Shown here piece after piece: positions 55,486 through 64,000 of a DNA stretch of 64,000 bases. Under the pieces are notes generated by a model, which saw only the letters and a list, made by a program, of their open reading frames with translations, ran no database searches and was not told where the DNA came from. The stretch lies in NCBI RefSeq assembly GCF_021044425.1, contig NZ_JAJNEC010000001.1, forward strand, positions 124,001 to 188,000. Reading direction: 5' to 3'. How positions within the stretch are numbered: the stretch's first letter is position 1; every line of letters begins with the position of its first letter. Both the position numbers and the translations under genes were made by a program. The stretch comes from Niabella pedocola. GTDB lineage: Bacteria; Bacteroidota; Bacteroidia; Chitinophagales; Chitinophagaceae.

Positions 55486-57765
55486 ATGGAACATTTTATT
55501 AAAGCCTTTTGTACCGTTTATGTGGTGGCCTTTACCGGCCTGTTTGCCCATGCACAGCAAAAGCAACCCATCGATTATGTGGATCCGTTGATCGGTACAT
55601 CTAATTCCCGGTGGATGTTGTTTCCCGGTGCAACCATGCCCAACGGTATGGTGAAGCTGAGCCCGGATAACCAACGCAATGTTTGGCAGGGCGGATATGA
55701 GTATTCCATCGGAAGCATTCATGGGTTTAGTCATATACATGGATGGACCATGGCCGGTTTGCTCACCATGCCCACCAACGGGGATCTGGCATTGACGCCC
55801 GGACTCCCGGATGATCCCTTCAAAGGCGCCGGCGCCGGGTACCATTCGCGGTTCCGGCATGAGGATGAAAAAGCCGCGCCGGGTTATTATGCGGTGTACC
55901 TGATGGACTCACGTATAAAAGCAGAACTCACGGCCACAGAGCGCACCGGTGTTCAGCGCTACTCTTTTCCTGCCGATCCATCCAACCGGGTGATGATCCA
56001 GCTGAACCTGCCTTCGGAATATGGTATGGAGCTAAAAGACGCCGTAATTACCCGGGTAAATAACCAGGAAGTGGAGGGCTTTGCCCATACGGTTACCGCC
56101 GGTTTTAATGATTACCGGCTTCATTTTGTAATGCAGTTCAGTAAACCCTTTGCGTCCTTTCACGGGTTTACAGGTCAGGGCACAACAAACGGCGATACGG
56201 CGCGGCTGAAGGATGGCATCGGCGCTTATGTAAGTTTTCCGATGACCACACCACAGCAGGTGATCGTTCGTACCGGTATCTCCTTTGTATCGGCTTCGCA
56301 GGCAAGGCTGAATTTACAGACGGAGTTAAAAGATTTCGGATGGGATTTTGATGCCATTGTAGCACACAGTCGTAAAGCATGGAGTGCCCTGCTGAATACC
56401 ATTTCGGTAAGCGGCGGATCCGAAGAAAATAAAACAAAATTCTATACCAATCTCTATCGTTGTTTTACCGCCAAAATGATCATGAGCGATGTAAACGGCA
56501 ACTACCGGGATGCCTGCGAAAAGGAGCAACAGCTGCCCGCGGGACGAAAAGTGATGATTGGCGGCGATGCGTACTGGAACAGTTTCTGGAACCTGAACCT
56601 GTTGTGGAGCCTGGCTACACCGGAGCTGGTAGAACAGCTGGTGGATACGCAGCTGGAATTATTTGAAAAGACGGGCTGGCTTTCGAAGGGGCCGGCGGGC
56701 ATCGAGTACTCCGGTATCATGGAAGGCTCGCACCAGATGGCATTAATGGCCAGTGCGTACCGGAAGGGTATTGTAAAGAAAGATGCGGAAACGGCCTATG
56801 CCGCCATGAAGAAGCATGTTACGGTGGAGCCGCAGCCGCTTTGCGGAGGAAATCCGGGTAACCCGCAAATAACCGTGTATGCAGAAAAGGGCTTTGTTCC
56901 GGTTGAAAAAGGTGTTACCTCCAAAACCTTGGATTATGCTTATGACGACTGGTGCGTGGCGCAGATGGCCGGCCTGCTCCATAAAAAGAACGACTACCGG
57001 TTTTTTCTCAAACGGTCGGCCAGCTGGAAAAATGTATTTGATACGGTGCGGGGATATGTAGTGCCGCGGAAAGCAGACGGTACATTTATCGACGGGTTCG
57101 ACCGGTTCTCGGTCAACCATTTTATTGAAGGTAATTCCTGGCAGTATTCTTTTTATGTGCCGCATGATGTGGAGGGACTGGTGCGCCTGATGAAACCGGA
57201 ACGCTTCTTAAGCAGGTTAAAAGAGGGCTTTGAAAAATCGGAATTTTACCGCTTTGCAGCTCATGCCCTGGATCGCACCATGGGACAATCGGCGGAGTAT
57301 TACATCAATCATGGAAATGAGGTGAATATGCAGGCGGCCTATCTTTTCAACTACGCCGGCCGGCAGGATCTTACCCAATACTATACCCGCAAGATCCTTG
57401 ATACGTTTTATGATGCTTCGCCCTATGTAGGCTGGAACGGTGACGAGGACGAAGGGCAGATGGGTGCCTGGTTTGTGATCAGCGCGCTGGGATTGTTTGA
57501 AATGAACGGCGGTACCGCTGAAGACCAGCGGGTAGATATCACCAGTCCCTTGTTTGCTGAAGCACGCATCCGCCTGAACCATGCCTACTATAAAGGGAAA
57601 GAATTTGTGATCCGGGCACATGATCATACCCCGGAAAATATTTATATCCGGTCCATGAAATTGAACGGCAAAACACTTAAAGAACCCTACATTCGTTTTA
57701 ATGATATCGTAAACGGAGGCTTGCTGGAACTGTATATGACGGCAACGCCACCCAAACATCCATAA
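55486..57765 (+). CDS. GH92 exo-alpha-mannosidase
   Basis: The 759-residue secreted protein has a signal peptide ending in AHAQ, an N-terminal beta-sandwich (about 27-270; VDPLIGTSNSRWMLFPGATM, FSHIHGWTMAGLL) and the (alpha/alpha)6 catalytic domain. GH92 landmarks are YRCFTAKMIMSDVNGNYRDA, YAYDDWCVAQMA, EGNSWQYSFYVPHDVEGL and the catalytic-base segment GDEDEGQMGAW at about 652-662. The family consists of calcium-dependent, inverting exo-alpha-mannosidases; linkage (1,2/1,3/1,4/1,6) varies and is not readable by eye. A second GH92 lies three genes on, and the two probably cut different linkages of the same glycan. Confidence 0.95.
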   Translation: MEHFIKAFCTVYVVAFTGLFAHAQQKQPIDYVDPLIGTSNSRWMLFPGATMPNGMVKLSPDNQRNVWQGGYEYSIGSIHGFSHIHGWTMAGLLTMPTNGDLALTPGLPDDPFKGAGAGYHSRFRHEDEKAAPGYYAVYLMDSRIKAELTATERTGVQRYSFPADPSNRVMIQLNLPSEYGMELKDAVITRVNNQEVEGFAHTVTAGFNDYRLHFVMQFSKPFASFHGFTGQGTTNGDTARLKDGIGAYVSFPMTTPQQVIVRTGISFVSASQARLNLQTELKDFGWDFDAIVAHSRKAWSALLNTISVSGGSEENKTKFYTNLYRCFTAKMIMSDVNGNYRDACEKEQQLPAGRKVMIGGDAYWNSFWNLNLLWSLATPELVEQLVDTQLELFEKTGWLSKGPAGIEYSGIMEGSHQMALMASAYRKGIVKKDAETAYAAMKKHVTVEPQPLCGGNPGNPQITVYAEKGFVPVEKGVTSKTLDYAYDDWCVAQMAGLLHKKNDYRFFLKRSASWKNVFDTVRGYVVPRKADGTFIDGFDRFSVNHFIEGNSWQYSFYVPHDVEGLVRLMKPERFLSRLKEGFEKSEFYRFAAHALDRTMGQSAEYYINHGNEVNMQAAYLFNYAGRQDLTQYYTRKILDTFYDASPYVGWNGDEDEGQMGAWFVISALGLFEMNGGTAEDQRVDITSPLFAEARIRLNHAYYKGKEFVIRAHDHTPENIYIRSMKLNGKTLKEPYIRFNDIVNGGLLELYMTATPPKHP

Positions 57766-57805
57766 ACCTGTATTAACGATTTAAACAGAAGAATAAATAA
57801 CATTT

Positions 57806-59143
57806 ATGAAGCGACTATTTTTATTGAACATTGTTTTTTTACTGGCCGGGGCGCAGGCGCAAACCGGGAAGCTGAGCCTGGCGTCCTATGCCGGCCGGGT
57901 GGCAAAGGGTGGTATCAGCAAAAAAGAGCTGGCCGCACAGATTCTGACCGATGAGCGGCTGGATACTGTAAGGGCCCGTGCGTTGCGGATCCTTACCGGG
58001 TTTAATGCCGGTACCGGTTATGGAGAGATCTGGATCCGCGATTTTAATACCTTTATTAAGGGCTCGCTGAAGGTAAGGGATCAAAAGGATGTAAAGGATG
58101 CCCTGTTATTGTTCTTTAAAATACAGGGTGCCGATGGAAATATTCCCGACGGGGCCATCAATAAAAAACAGGCAAACATCGGTTATAACTACAGCTATTC
58201 CACGCTGGCACCGGATTGGGCCGCTCATAAGAATACCGTGGAAACCGACCAGGAATCATCACTGGTGCAGGCGGTAAAGAAATACATCGATGTTACCGGT
58301 GATAAAGCCATCCTGCAGGAAACCATCGGCGGACAAACCGTACTGGAGCGGCTGGAAGCGGCACTGAACTATGTAATGAAGGAGCGCTGGTCGAAGGAAT
58401 ACGGGCTGGTGAAGGGCGCCACCACCATCGATTGGGGCGATGTGCAGCCGGAAAAGGGCTGGGGTGTGGCATTGAATGAAAAAACAAAATGGTCCATTGA
58501 TATTTATGATAACGCTATGTTTGTAATGGCCCTGAATGATTTTATCGGAATGACGCCGCAGTCCGGGGATCTGCATAAAAAATGGCAGGCCACGGCCAAT
58601 ACCATCAAAAAGAATATCCGCAAACAGCTCTGGGATGCCGGACGGGCAAAATACATTCCCCATATTTATTTAAACGGAAGCCCGTTTTCAAAAAGCTTTG
58701 ATGAGCGTAGCATCCTGTATACCGGTGGTACCACCTGTGCCATTCTTGCAGGTATGCATAGCAATGCAGAAATAAAAAAGATCAATGATCAGTTTTTAAA
58801 AGCCGCAGAAAAGGAAAAATTCGCCACGATCGGCATGACGGTTTACCCGCCTTATCCCGTGGAAGAATTTCCCAATATGGCCGCCTATCATTACCAGAAT
58901 GCGGGAGACTGGACCTGGTTTGGCGGACGGATGATCCATGCGCTTACAGCCAACGGGATGGCCCGGGAAGCCTACGCGGAAATGAGTCCGATGATTGACC
59001 GGGTATTGAAGAATAAAGGCTTTTACGAATGGTATGATGTGCGCAACGGCAAGGCCTCCGGGTCGGGCGATTTCAGGGGAGAAGCCGGGGTATTGTATGA
59101 CGCGATAGAAATGTTAAGGGACTGGGCAAACTCGGTGAAGTAG
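57806..59143 (+). CDS. Six-hairpin (alpha/alpha)6 glycosidase-like protein
   Basis: The 445-residue secreted protein has a signal peptide (ending GAQAQ) and an all-helical pattern of an (alpha/alpha)6 toroid. Segments typical of such glycosidases are GYGEIWIRDFNTF (about 72-84), NIPDGAI, TVETDQESSLVQAV, GLVKGATTIDWGDVQ and WFGGRMIHALTANGM. The IWIRD and TIDWGD acids are plausible catalytic or substrate-binding residues. It is similar in style to the GH63/GH37/GH100-like superfamily, but I cannot place it in a numbered family. It lies between two GH92 genes, 41 bp after the first, so it likely removes a further sugar, perhaps glucose or mannose, from the same glycan. Confidence 0.7.
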   Translation: MKRLFLLNIVFLLAGAQAQTGKLSLASYAGRVAKGGISKKELAAQILTDERLDTVRARALRILTGFNAGTGYGEIWIRDFNTFIKGSLKVRDQKDVKDALLLFFKIQGADGNIPDGAINKKQANIGYNYSYSTLAPDWAAHKNTVETDQESSLVQAVKKYIDVTGDKAILQETIGGQTVLERLEAALNYVMKERWSKEYGLVKGATTIDWGDVQPEKGWGVALNEKTKWSIDIYDNAMFVMALNDFIGMTPQSGDLHKKWQATANTIKKNIRKQLWDAGRAKYIPHIYLNGSPFSKSFDERSILYTGGTTCAILAGMHSNAEIKKINDQFLKAAEKEKFATIGMTVYPPYPVEEFPNMAAYHYQNAGDWTWFGGRMIHALTANGMAREAYAEMSPMIDRVLKNKGFYEWYDVRNGKASGSGDFRGEAGVLYDAIEMLRDWANSVK

Positions 59144-59237
59144 GGGGCGCTTAGTAATGAATAGGCCGTGGTGAATCAATGTGATTAAGCGATTTTATGA
59201 TTGCCGCAGATGCGCTGATTGCGCTTGCGGTTCTGAT

Positions 59238-59485
59238 TTAACCGCGAAGGACGCGAAGCATCCGCAACGGTCGCAATGAACGTCGTTGTGGGAGATATCC
59301 CTGGCGCACTTCGCGTGACCCTCGCGCTCTTTGCGTTAAAATGAAATCATGAAGAATCGATTGAACCGCGAAGGACGCAATGTATCCGCAACGGTCGCAA
59401 TGAACGTCGTTATGGGAGATATCCCTGGCGCACTTCGCGTGGCCCTTGCGCTCTTTGCGTTAAAATGAAATCATGAAGAAGTGGT
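59238..59485. repeat. Two-copy tandem repeat with 124-bp period
   Basis: Copies at about 59238-59361 and 59362-59485 are nearly identical (AACCGCGAAGGACGC, CCGCAACGGTCGCAATGAAC, TATCCCTGGCGCACTTCGCG, GCTCTTTGCGTTAAAATG). Each contains the sequence CGCGAAG and its inverse CTTCGCG, so each can fold. They separate the six-hairpin glycosidase gene from the last GH92 gene. Confidence 0.8.
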
Positions 59486-59614
59486 TAAATTCAATCACCA
59501 GAAATTCCGGTTGCCGATCGTGTTACTAAAGCTGAAATGTGCGACGCAAGTAAAGCCCATAGCAGTACAAAAGCCGGCCACCCGATCAAAAACGTTCTAA
59601 TATCAATAAACATT

Positions 59615-62600
59615 ATGCATACATATATTTTACTGAAAAGAATCGTACTGTCCGTTTATCTTACAGCGGTTGCCATCCTTTGCAACAGCCAGGAACGGAT
59701 GATCTGGAGCATCGGGAAAAAAGACAACAGTGCCGCCGAGTTTGCCCTGGCGCCCGGCAGGTACCAGGATTTTCTGAAGGAAGATTTTGGATGGGAAAAC
59801 CGGCAATACATCGTCGGGCATTCGGATCCAAAAAAAAACTGGCCCTATGTGCTGCCCGGTCCGGCCGATGCATGGGGCGGTACCAGTCCTACCGCCGGCA
59901 TCCGTACCCAGGTACTGAATGTATTGTTTGAACTGAAATCGGCAGACCCTGCATCTGCCGGTAACCTCATCGTGGATATCCTGCAAACCCATTTTAAGAT
60001 ACCGCCTTACCTGAAAATTACGGTCAATGGCCGGTCGTGGAATTTTCGTTTGCCCGGGGGCACTGCTGAAGGAGCGCCTGAGGGAGAGAGCCGGAACCCG
60101 CTGCAGCACACGATCACGATACCGCTGGATGCAGCCACTCTTAAAACAGGAGTGAACGAAGTACAGCTCGCCAGTCTTGAAGGTTCCTGGCTGGTGTTTG
60201 ATGATCTTCGCATGACCGGCGGAGGAAACACGATCCTCAGCCCGGCGCCGGCCGCTGTACTCATCCGGAACATAAAGGCGGCTCCCTGGAAACTGGATGC
60301 CGCGATACAGCCGCTGCTGGTAGATATGGTGCATACAGATGGCCGGCCCGTGTTAAACGTGAGGCTGGATGGGCGCACTATTTTTAATAAAAAACTGGAA
60401 GCCGGTGCGGCGGTACTGGAGGTACCCATGCCGGCGGCAACAAAGAACATCCGTAGCCGGTATACCATCTTTGCTGATGGAAAGCAGGTGGCTTCCGGTG
60501 TGGTTAACAGGGGGCCGCAGCCATTGGTGCTGCCTTCGGATTATGTGAATACGTTCCTTGGTACCGCACATTCCCGGTGGATGATTGCGCCGGGACCCTG
60601 GATGCCCTTTAGCATGGTAAAGATCAGTCCGGATAACCAGAATGCCGGCTGGCAGGCGGGTTATGACCCGGTATTTGAAAGCATCGGCACCTTTAGCCAT
60701 GTGCATGAGTGGACGATGGCCGGGCTGGGAACGCTGCCGGTGAACGGACCGTTAAAGATAAAAATGGGCGATGAGTCTGCGTTGAAAAATGATACCACCG
60801 GCTACCGGTCGCGGATCAATAAGGCTACGGAGGAGGCCCCGCTGGGTTATTATAAAGCCGACCTGGTGAACTACAATATTAAAGCGGAACTGACTTCCAC
60901 CACCCGTTGCAGCTTTCAGCGGTATACCTATCCGCAAGAGCAGGACGGGCGTATTATGATCGATCTGAAAATTCCGGCGGAGTATGATTATAAAATTCTC
61001 AAAGCCCGCATCACACGGGTAGATGCGCAGGCCATTGAAGGGTATAGCATACAACAATCAAAAAATGTATGGTCGGCCGATGCCGATCAGGATTATACCA
61101 TTTATTTCCGTATGGAGTTTGACCGGCCCATTAAAAAGATGGGCGGCTGGATCAATGATGCGGTAACCGGTGAGCGCGGGTTGGAGGCGGAGCAACCGGA
61201 CGAGATGGGCTGTTATGTGGAGTTTGATACCCGTCAAAACCCGGTGGTGCAGGTGCGTACCGGCATCTCTTATGTAGATGCCGCCGGGGCGCGGCGCAAC
61301 CTGCAGGAAGAGGTTACCACGCCATTTGGCTGGAATTTTAATGCCGTGCGGCAACACCAGGTAAACGCATGGAATGCGCTCCTGGGCAGGGTTACCATCA
61401 CCAGTGACGACAGCCGGGAAAAAATGCGGTTCTACACCAATCTTTACCGCAGCTTCTGCAGGAACACGTTTAGCGACGTGGATGGGCGCTGGGTAGATGC
61501 CACCGAAAAGATACAACAACTGAAAAAACCGGGAGACCATGCACTGGGTTGCGATGCCTTCTGGAATACGTTCTGGAACCTGAACCAGGTGTGGAACCTG
61601 GTGGCACCGGAATGGTCCGGCAAATGGGTGCGTTCACAGCTGGCCATGTTTGATGCCAATGGCTGGCTGGCAAAGGGACCGGCAGGAATGGAATACATAC
61701 CGGTAATGGTGGGCGAGCACGAAATTCCGTTGCTGGTAAGCGCTTACCAGATGGGCATCCGGGATTATGATACCGAAAAGCTGTTTAAAGCGGTGGTAAA
61801 AACAGCTACATCAAAGCCGGAGCGGGTGGGCAATGGATTTGCCGGTAACCGCGATATTGAAGCCTTTCTAAAATACCAATATGTACCGGCAGATAAGGGG
61901 CGGTTTTCCAACACGCTGGAATACGCCTATGATAACTGGACGGTAGGGCAGCTGGCAACGGCCATGCGCAAACCCGAAGCGGCCGTTTTTAATGAACGGG
62001 GAAGCTGGTGGAAACATGCGATCGATACGGTTTCGGGCTATGCCCGCATGCGGTACAGCAACGGGCAATGGGAACAAAATTTTGATCCTTATAAATCCGG
62101 CGCCAATCATCAGTATGTAGAGGGCAATGCCTGGCAGCTTACGTATTTTGTACCGCAGGATGTGCCCGCACTGATCCGTGCCGTGGGTAAGGAACGCTTT
62201 GCAGACCGGCTTACAAAGGGATTTAAAGCCAGTGAACCCTGGCGGTATAATGCACCCGGCGATCAGTACTGGGATTTTCCGGTGGTGCAGGGCAATCAGC
62301 AATCCATGCACTTTGCCTTCCTGTTTAACTGGGCCGGCCAGCCCTGGCAAACACAGCAATGGAGCCGTTCCATCCTCGATCGTTATTATGGTTTTGGTAC
62401 CGCCGATGCCTACCTGGGCGATGAAGACCAGGGCCAAATGAGCAGCTGGTTTGTGATGGCCGCGCTGGGTCTGTTTCAAACGGATGGCGGCTGCAATGTG
62501 AACCCGGAATATGAGATCACCAGTCCGCTGTATAAAAAAGTGGTTATTAACCTGGGCAACCGGTATGGCCGCGGAACGCAATTTGTGATCAGCGCCCCGG

Positions 62601-62755
62601 CGGCATCAAAGGAAAATAAATATATACAAGGGGCGCGGCTCAATGGCCGTGTGCTGCATAGCTTCCGTTTTCCCGCCGGCGAACTGCTCAAAGGCGGCCG
62701 GCTGGAGCTGGAGATGGGGCCAGCACCCAATAAGGATTGGGGTATTGGGCAATAA
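59615..62755 (+). CDS. Large GH92 alpha-mannosidase with N-terminal carbohydrate-binding-like domain
   Basis: From ATG 59615 (MHTYILLKRIVLSVYLTAVA) the protein has 1046 residues; the frame opens at 59537, but those 26 residues precede a good signal peptide. Residues about 28-210 form a domain like the CBM-like module of polysaccharide lyase family 4 (MIWSIGKKDNSAAEF, LKITVNGRSWNFRLP), unusual in front of GH92. The GH92 part follows at about 300-1040: VNTFLGTAHSRWMIAPGPWM, YAYDNWTVGQLATAM, EGNAWQLTYFVPQDVPAL and GDEDQGQMSSW at about 935-945. It is an exo-alpha-mannosidase whose extra domain may direct it to a branched or protein-linked glycan. It is the last gene of PUL 2. Confidence 0.93.
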   Translation: MHTYILLKRIVLSVYLTAVAILCNSQERMIWSIGKKDNSAAEFALAPGRYQDFLKEDFGWENRQYIVGHSDPKKNWPYVLPGPADAWGGTSPTAGIRTQVLNVLFELKSADPASAGNLIVDILQTHFKIPPYLKITVNGRSWNFRLPGGTAEGAPEGESRNPLQHTITIPLDAATLKTGVNEVQLASLEGSWLVFDDLRMTGGGNTILSPAPAAVLIRNIKAAPWKLDAAIQPLLVDMVHTDGRPVLNVRLDGRTIFNKKLEAGAAVLEVPMPAATKNIRSRYTIFADGKQVASGVVNRGPQPLVLPSDYVNTFLGTAHSRWMIAPGPWMPFSMVKISPDNQNAGWQAGYDPVFESIGTFSHVHEWTMAGLGTLPVNGPLKIKMGDESALKNDTTGYRSRINKATEEAPLGYYKADLVNYNIKAELTSTTRCSFQRYTYPQEQDGRIMIDLKIPAEYDYKILKARITRVDAQAIEGYSIQQSKNVWSADADQDYTIYFRMEFDRPIKKMGGWINDAVTGERGLEAEQPDEMGCYVEFDTRQNPVVQVRTGISYVDAAGARRNLQEEVTTPFGWNFNAVRQHQVNAWNALLGRVTITSDDSREKMRFYTNLYRSFCRNTFSDVDGRWVDATEKIQQLKKPGDHALGCDAFWNTFWNLNQVWNLVAPEWSGKWVRSQLAMFDANGWLAKGPAGMEYIPVMVGEHEIPLLVSAYQMGIRDYDTEKLFKAVVKTATSKPERVGNGFAGNRDIEAFLKYQYVPADKGRFSNTLEYAYDNWTVGQLATAMRKPEAAVFNERGSWWKHAIDTVSGYARMRYSNGQWEQNFDPYKSGANHQYVEGNAWQLTYFVPQDVPALIRAVGKERFADRLTKGFKASEPWRYNAPGDQYWDFPVVQGNQQSMHFAFLFNWAGQPWQTQQWSRSILDRYYGFGTADAYLGDEDQGQMSSWFVMAALGLFQTDGGCNVNPEYEITSPLYKKVVINLGNRYGRGTQFVISAPAASKENKYIQGARLNGRVLHSFRFPAGELLKGGRLELEMGPAPNKDWGIGQ

Positions 62756-62830
62756 TGCTGTTTAACCAATCACTTCATTGTTTTATTTGTTATTTCCCGG
62801 CAGCATGTTCTACTAATATCATGCCGTTTC

Positions 62831-63505
62831 CGCAGCGTCTCTCGCAGCCGACGCTGCGGAGGAAGATGTTTTCCGGGTCCCTTTCAGGAGACCCGGAAAA
62901 GAAGGCAGTTCCCGTAGCGTCTCTCGCAGAGGACGCTGCGGAGGAAAGGTTTTCTGGCGCTCTTGATTTGGGCGTGATGAAAATAAATGCAGCACCTGCA
63001 GATTGATTAACTGGACGCTGTGGATAAAGATGTTTTCTGGGTCCCTTTCAGGAGACCCGGAAAAGAATGCAGATGTTTGCCTTTCCCGTAGCGTCTCTCG
63101 CAGCGGACGCTGCGGAGGAAAGGTTTTCCGGTGCTCTTGATTTTCCTGGGCTTGATAAGAATAAATGCAGCACCTGCAGACCGGTTAACTGGGTGCTGTG
63201 GAGGAAGATGTTTTCCGGGTCCCTTTCAGGAGACCCGGAAAAGAATGCAGATGTTTGCCTTTCCCGTAGCGTCTCTCGCAGCGGACGCTGCGGAGGAAAG
63301 GTTTTCCGGCGCTCTTGATTTGGGCGTGATAAGAATAAATGCAGTACCTGCAGATTGATTAACTGGGCGCTGTGGATGAAGATGTTTTCCGGGTCCCTTT
63401 CAGGAGACCCGGAAAAGAAGGCCGTTCCCGTAGTGTTTCTTGCAGCCGACGTTGCGGAGGAATAAATGCAGCACCTGCAGACCAGTTAACTGGACGTTGA
63501 GGATT
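62831..63505. repeat. Four-copy intergenic repeat array with two palindromes per unit
   Basis: The hairpin CCGGGTC-N10-GACCCGG recurs at 62873, 63037 (one base changed), 63215 and 63389, so the period is 164-178 bp. Between these stand copies of AGCGTCTCTCGCAGCGGACG followed by CTGCGGAGG, which folds as AGCGTC/GACGCT, and the shared ATAAATGCAGCACCTGCAGA. The plus-strand frames in it repeat GSLSGDPEK-type peptides and are not genes. The array's right end overlaps the 3' end of the minus-strand gene at 63486-63707. Confidence 0.9.
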
Positions 63506-63707
63506 TAATATCAAAAATATTGTTGACTGTTAACCAGCGTTTGAAGGTTTCCGGGTGCTCCGGCGTAAAATGCACGATGCTTTTATTTTTAAGCATAATC
63601 GAAAATATACCCGATGATTCAGCATATTTATACAGCTGTTCATGCGTATAATTAAAACCGGGATAACTGGCCGGGCTTGTGGTATGGGCATCCAATGTCA
63701 TAGGCAT
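63486..63707 (-). CDS. Small conserved-looking protein of unknown function
   Basis: The 73-residue protein contains YPGFNYTHEQLYKYAESSGI and IVHFTPEHPETFKRWLTVNN, an alpha/beta pattern that resembles short proteins common in Chitinophagaceae. The function is unknown. No signal peptide or membrane helix is present. A second ATG two codons in is an equally good start. The last ten or so residues (FDIKSSTSS) are encoded by the edge of the neighbouring repeat array, which may have replaced or extended the original end. It stands alone, with the end of another minus-strand gene 136 bp upstream. Confidence 0.6.
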   Translation of the reverse strand: MPMTLDAHTTSPASYPGFNYTHEQLYKYAESSGIFSIMLKNKSIVHFTPEHPETFKRWLTVNNIFDIKSSTSS

Positions 63708-63843
63708 TCGTTGCTAAATGTGATGGACATAATTAAATCCGGCGCAATTTATACCAGTTTACAGGAACCGCAAATTAACACAGGTTAATTTATGTTGCAA
63801 GGCATCATAAACGGAAGGCGTGCTAAATAAAGGCCGGTACCGC

Positions 63844-63999
63844 CTACCGTGCAATCATCCGCGCCCTCCGCAGGTTATCGGTACCCTGCAGGATCTTTGC
63901 TTTTAAATTGGGATCCAGCTGCGCATGCGTCTGCAAAAAGCGGGTTACGATTGCATAGGCGGATGCCGACTGGTAGCTGCCAAAGCTGGACTGGATCCA
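63844..63999 (-). CDS. C-terminal end of an unidentified protein (cut by window end)
   Basis: On the minus strand an open frame enters at the window edge and stops at TAG (63846-63844), giving 51 residues: an alpha-helical segment with SSFGSYQSASAYAIVTRFLQ and a basic end NLRRARMIAR. Codon use is like that of the PUL genes, so it is probably a true gene end. I do not recognise the family from this fragment. Confidence 0.55.
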   Translation of the reverse strand, partial: WIQSSFGSYQSASAYAIVTRFLQTHAQLDPNLKAKILQGTDNLRRARMIAR

Positions 64000-64000
64000 G

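Noticed and set aside
57806..59143. Assignment to GH125 because it neighbours GH92 genes
   Set aside because: I could not see the GH125 signature segments; the motifs only support a general six-hairpin glycosidase.
62737..63358. Plus-strand frames with repeated GSLSGDPEK-type peptides
   Set aside because: They arise from reading through the intergenic repeat array; the peptide repeats follow the DNA period and show no protein-like conservation.
62831..63505. CRISPR array
   Set aside because: Units of 164-178 bp with long conserved stretches do not fit 23-47-bp repeats with unique spacers, and no cas gene is present.

Overview
The window comes from a Bacteroidota chromosome, most likely a free-living, glycan-degrading member of the Chitinophagaceae or a close relative. 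The evidence is two complete SusC/SusD polysaccharide utilisation loci (PULs), a FecI/FecR pair feeding an STN-type TonB receptor, a LytS/LytTR two-component system, an RHS protein of the Bacteroidota type, GEVED and DUF4959/DUF4998 proteins, and sparse Shine-Dalgarno sequences. The genus cannot be fixed from sequence reading alone.

Layout. 1-5 kb: the AT-richer end of what looks like an integrated island. It carries an RHS polymorphic toxin, a small membrane protein that is probably its immunity partner, a broken metallo-hydrolase, and then the 3' end of a tRNA-Pro plus its terminator, read as a right-hand attachment site. 5-14 kb: a TonB receptor/TPR protein pair, a LytS-LytTR sensor/regulator pair, a membrane-anchored winged-helix regulator with four phased TTACA boxes just upstream, and a RibD/DHFR-like reductase. 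14-17.5 kb: a GEVED surface protein and a lipoprotein amidase. 17.8-38.1 kb: PUL 1, all on the plus strand: GH116-like enzyme, sulfatase, ECF sigma, FecR anti-sigma, SusC with STN domain, SusD, GH89 (with a frameshift), GH36-like, GH29, second GH89. The set suggests a sulfated glycan capped with alpha-GlcNAc and fucose. 38.1-47 kb: an accessory segment bracketed by copies of a ~104-bp palindromic repeat. It holds an inverted-repeat MITE-like element, a DUF4236 coiled-coil protein, an AT-rich minus-strand cassette (XRE regulator, membrane protein, PIN-GNAT-ASCH fusion, ASCH protein), an unknown gene next to a SymE-like toxin, and a short-unit tandem repeat. 47-62.8 kb: PUL 2, all on the plus strand: SusC without STN, SusD, two surface lipoproteins, a BSP-type metalloprotease, GH92, a six-hairpin glycosidase and a second GH92. 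This fits uptake of alpha-mannan or mannosylated glycoprotein. 62.8-64 kb: a four-copy repeat array, a small conserved-looking protein and the end of an unidentified gene.

The best candidate for an undescribed system is the minus-strand cassette at 41.1-44.5 kb. A 501-residue protein joins a PIN nuclease, a GNAT acetyltransferase and an ASCH/EVE-like module, overlaps a free-standing ASCH gene, and follows a membrane protein and an XRE regulator, inside a repeat-flanked accessory region. The second candidate is the RHS toxin with an unrecognised C-terminal domain and its putative membrane immunity protein.
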